A stretch of DNA of 8,374 bases from Chitinophagaceae bacterium (GTDB taxonomy: Bacteria; Bacteroidota; Bacteroidia; Chitinophagales; Chitinophagaceae): the NCBI GenBank assembly GCA_947481355.1, contig CANKGM010000072.1, positions 1 through 8,374 on the forward strand. The letters are read 5' to 3'. Both the position numbers and the translations under genes were made by a program. Shown here in pieces: positions 7,693-8,374 of the stretch. Position 1 is the first letter of the stretch. The number at the start of each line of letters is the position of its first letter. The notes beneath the pieces are model-generated. The model made no database searches and was not told the origin of the DNA. It saw only the letters and a list, made by a program, of their open reading frames with translations.

Positions 7693-7710
7693 AAGAAATA
7701 AGTATTTCTT
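7693..7710. promoter_or_regulatory. 18-bp palindrome, possible operator
   Basis: AAGAAATA and TATTTCTT form 8-bp perfect arms around a 2-nt centre. The 2-nt centre favours a protein-bound DNA palindrome over an RNA hairpin, although a 7-bp stem with a 4-nt loop is possible. A 9-bp direct repeat ATAAGTATT (7683-7691 and 7698-7706) overlaps it. A T6 run follows on the + strand, but there is no + gene here to terminate. Confidence 0.2.
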
Positions 7711-7734
7711 AAACTTTTTTGTGTCAAAAATTAA

Positions 7735-7779
7735 TAAAAAACAAAAAAATGTCAAAACAGCAGTTTAAACAGTTTTTGA
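7735..7779 (-). terminator. Probable terminator of the upstream membrane-protein gene
   Basis: A few bases after the TAA at 7785-7787, the minus strand can pair TCAAAA-C with G-TTTTGA (7779-7772 with 7758-7752, one A bulged). The stem is followed within three bases by a run of seven T (7749-7743) and, after one G, further T-rich sequence. The loop region contains GTTTAAAC, which can form its own short helix. The stem is weak but the position and T-run fit a terminator that separates this gene from the polysaccharide cluster. Confidence 0.4.
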
Positions 7780-7784
7780 TCGTT

Positions 7785-8374
7785 TTAATTAAATGAATGC
7801 TTGACGTCTTGACCCATGATGATCGAATTTCTAAAAGCAAAAAAGTATGTCCCGATCATGAACCAGATATAAGATGCAGTAAATTCAAAAACTTCAGGAG
7901 TAGCTAATTTAGTATCCATATCTGTACCGACAACGATGAGAATTAATCTTAAACAGATATATGTTAGAAGGAAGAAGATGCCAATAGAAATGGGTGGTAC
8001 TGGAATTTTCAATTTCATTGTAATTTTCTTTATGAAATTGATATGAAAAACTAAAAAAGGAAGTAGGATTCCGAACGAAAAGCTAAAAATTCGGAACAAA
8101 ACATCCATTGTTAGTAAATTTTTTAAGCCGCTTTTATATGTGTTATCAAAATTAGTTCGATTAAAAATCTCGAGATTATGCAAAGTTATTTCACCCTGAA
8201 CATTAACCTTTTTCATTTCATCTGGAGTTTGAATATTAAATATTCGCTGGCCCCAACTAATCTCCTCTCCTGCCCCAAAAAACAAAATAAATGCTAAAGC
8301 ATAAATGAAAATATTATGCTTCTTGTTAGATAAAAAAAAGGTTACTGAGGCGATAAATAGAAAAAATGCAGTTA
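7785..8374 (-). CDS. Uncharacterised multi-span membrane protein, C-terminal part (5' end outside window)
   Basis: The frame is open from the right edge to the TAA at 7785-7787, giving 195 residues. The TTG at 8283-8285 is an internal Leu codon, and 29 more in-frame residues precede it, so the true start is beyond the window. About five membrane spans are visible (about residues 3-16, 20-35, 91-113, 127-149, 165-181). The distinctive part is at the end of the second span: GAGEEISWGQRIF (33-45), then TPDE (49-52) and NVQGEITLHNL (57-67) in the loop. I recall this EEISWGQ / QGE-LHN signature from uncharacterised membrane proteins in several phyla, but know no function. The paired Glu near a membrane face and the His/Asn in the loop look conserved enough to be functional, which is inference. 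A terminator-like structure and 339 bp separate it from the Wzc-like gene, so it need not belong to the same transcript. Confidence 0.65.
   Translation of the reverse strand, partial: TAFFLFIASVTFFLSNKKHNIFIYALAFILFFGAGEEISWGQRIFNIQTPDEMKKVNVQGEITLHNLEIFNRTNFDNTYKSGLKNLLTMDVLFRIFSFSFGILLPFLVFHINFIKKITMKLKIPVPPISIGIFFLLTYICLRLILIVVGTDMDTKLATPEVFEFTASYIWFMIGTYFFAFRNSIIMGQDVKHSFN

Larger units (their letters stand above)
7446..7784. other. 339-bp non-coding regulatory stretch between two minus-strand genes
   Basis: No credible ORF is present: on the minus strand there is no ATG at all, and on the + strand the ATG-started frames are 15 codons or fewer. Reading in the direction of transcription it holds a terminator-like structure (7735-7779), an 18-bp palindrome (7693-7710), a 21-bp inverted repeat (7591-7611), a promoter candidate (7523-7556) and a leader of about 70 nt. 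It is the only long gap in the window and the natural place for control of the polysaccharide cluster. No tRNA, riboswitch or other RNA fold was recognised. Confidence 0.6.

Noticed and set aside
7725..7733. Second -7-like box (TAATTTTTG on the minus strand)
   Set aside because: The TA to TTTG spacing is one base too long, and the site sits right next to the terminator-like T-run.
8283..8285. TTG as start of the rightmost gene
   Set aside because: The frame continues upstream for 29 more residues with membrane-span character, so this is an internal Leu codon.
8230..8290. CPBP/CAAX-type protease reading of the EE-containing motif
   Set aside because: The CPBP motif is EExxxR followed by FxxxH and HxxxN in later spans; here the Arg is at the wrong distance and the His motifs are not seen.
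1..8374. CRISPR arrays, tRNA or rRNA genes, insertion sequences, toxin-antitoxin pairs
   Set aside because: No spaced direct repeats, cloverleaf-like segments, transposase motifs or paired small cytosolic genes were seen.

Overview
The window reads as part of an exopolysaccharide or capsule biosynthesis locus from a low-GC member of the Bacteroidota (Cytophaga / Sphingobacteria / Flavobacteria type; the sequence does not let me go further). Grounds: base composition is strongly AT-rich, no start codon has a recognisable Shine-Dalgarno sequence, the one good promoter candidate has the phylum's -7 form (TAnnTTTG), and the TolC-like, Wzc-like and GT2 proteins resemble the forms common in that phylum.

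Layout. (1) On the + strand at the left are the C-terminal end of an SGNH-hydrolase-like protein (2-385, cut by the window edge) and a complete membrane-bound GT2 glycosyltransferase (441-1607). (2) These converge on a minus-strand gene cluster. In transcription order it holds a Wzc-like polysaccharide co-polymerase with a BY-kinase-type ATPase domain (7445-5226), a GT4 glycosyltransferase (5150-3942), a 35-residue single-span membrane microprotein (3958-3851), a Wzy/O-antigen-ligase-type polymerase (3847-2387) and a half-length TolC-like outer-membrane protein (2390-1656). The last four genes are packed with overlaps of 17 and 4 bp and one gap of 3 bp, so they look translationally linked. A 75-bp gap with a terminator-like AT-only hairpin separates the Wzc-like gene from them. 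(3) A 339-bp non-coding stretch (7446-7784) holds a probable terminator for the upstream gene, several small palindromes, and the probable promoter of the cluster. (4) At the right edge is the C-terminal part of an uncharacterised multi-span membrane protein (8374-7785, cut by the edge).

How the parts may work together (inference from families): the GT2 and GT4 enzymes add sugars to a lipid-linked repeat unit or chain, the Wzy-like protein polymerises or ligates it, the Wzc-like protein controls chain length and spans the periplasm, and the TolC-like protein is a candidate outer-membrane exit component. No Wza/OPX export protein, Wzx flippase or priming transferase lies in the window. The points most worth a second look are the unlisted microprotein gene between GT4 and Wzy, the Wzc-like protein whose ATPase motifs are degenerate and whose C-terminal tyrosine cluster is absent, and the half-size TolC-like protein in an export locus.
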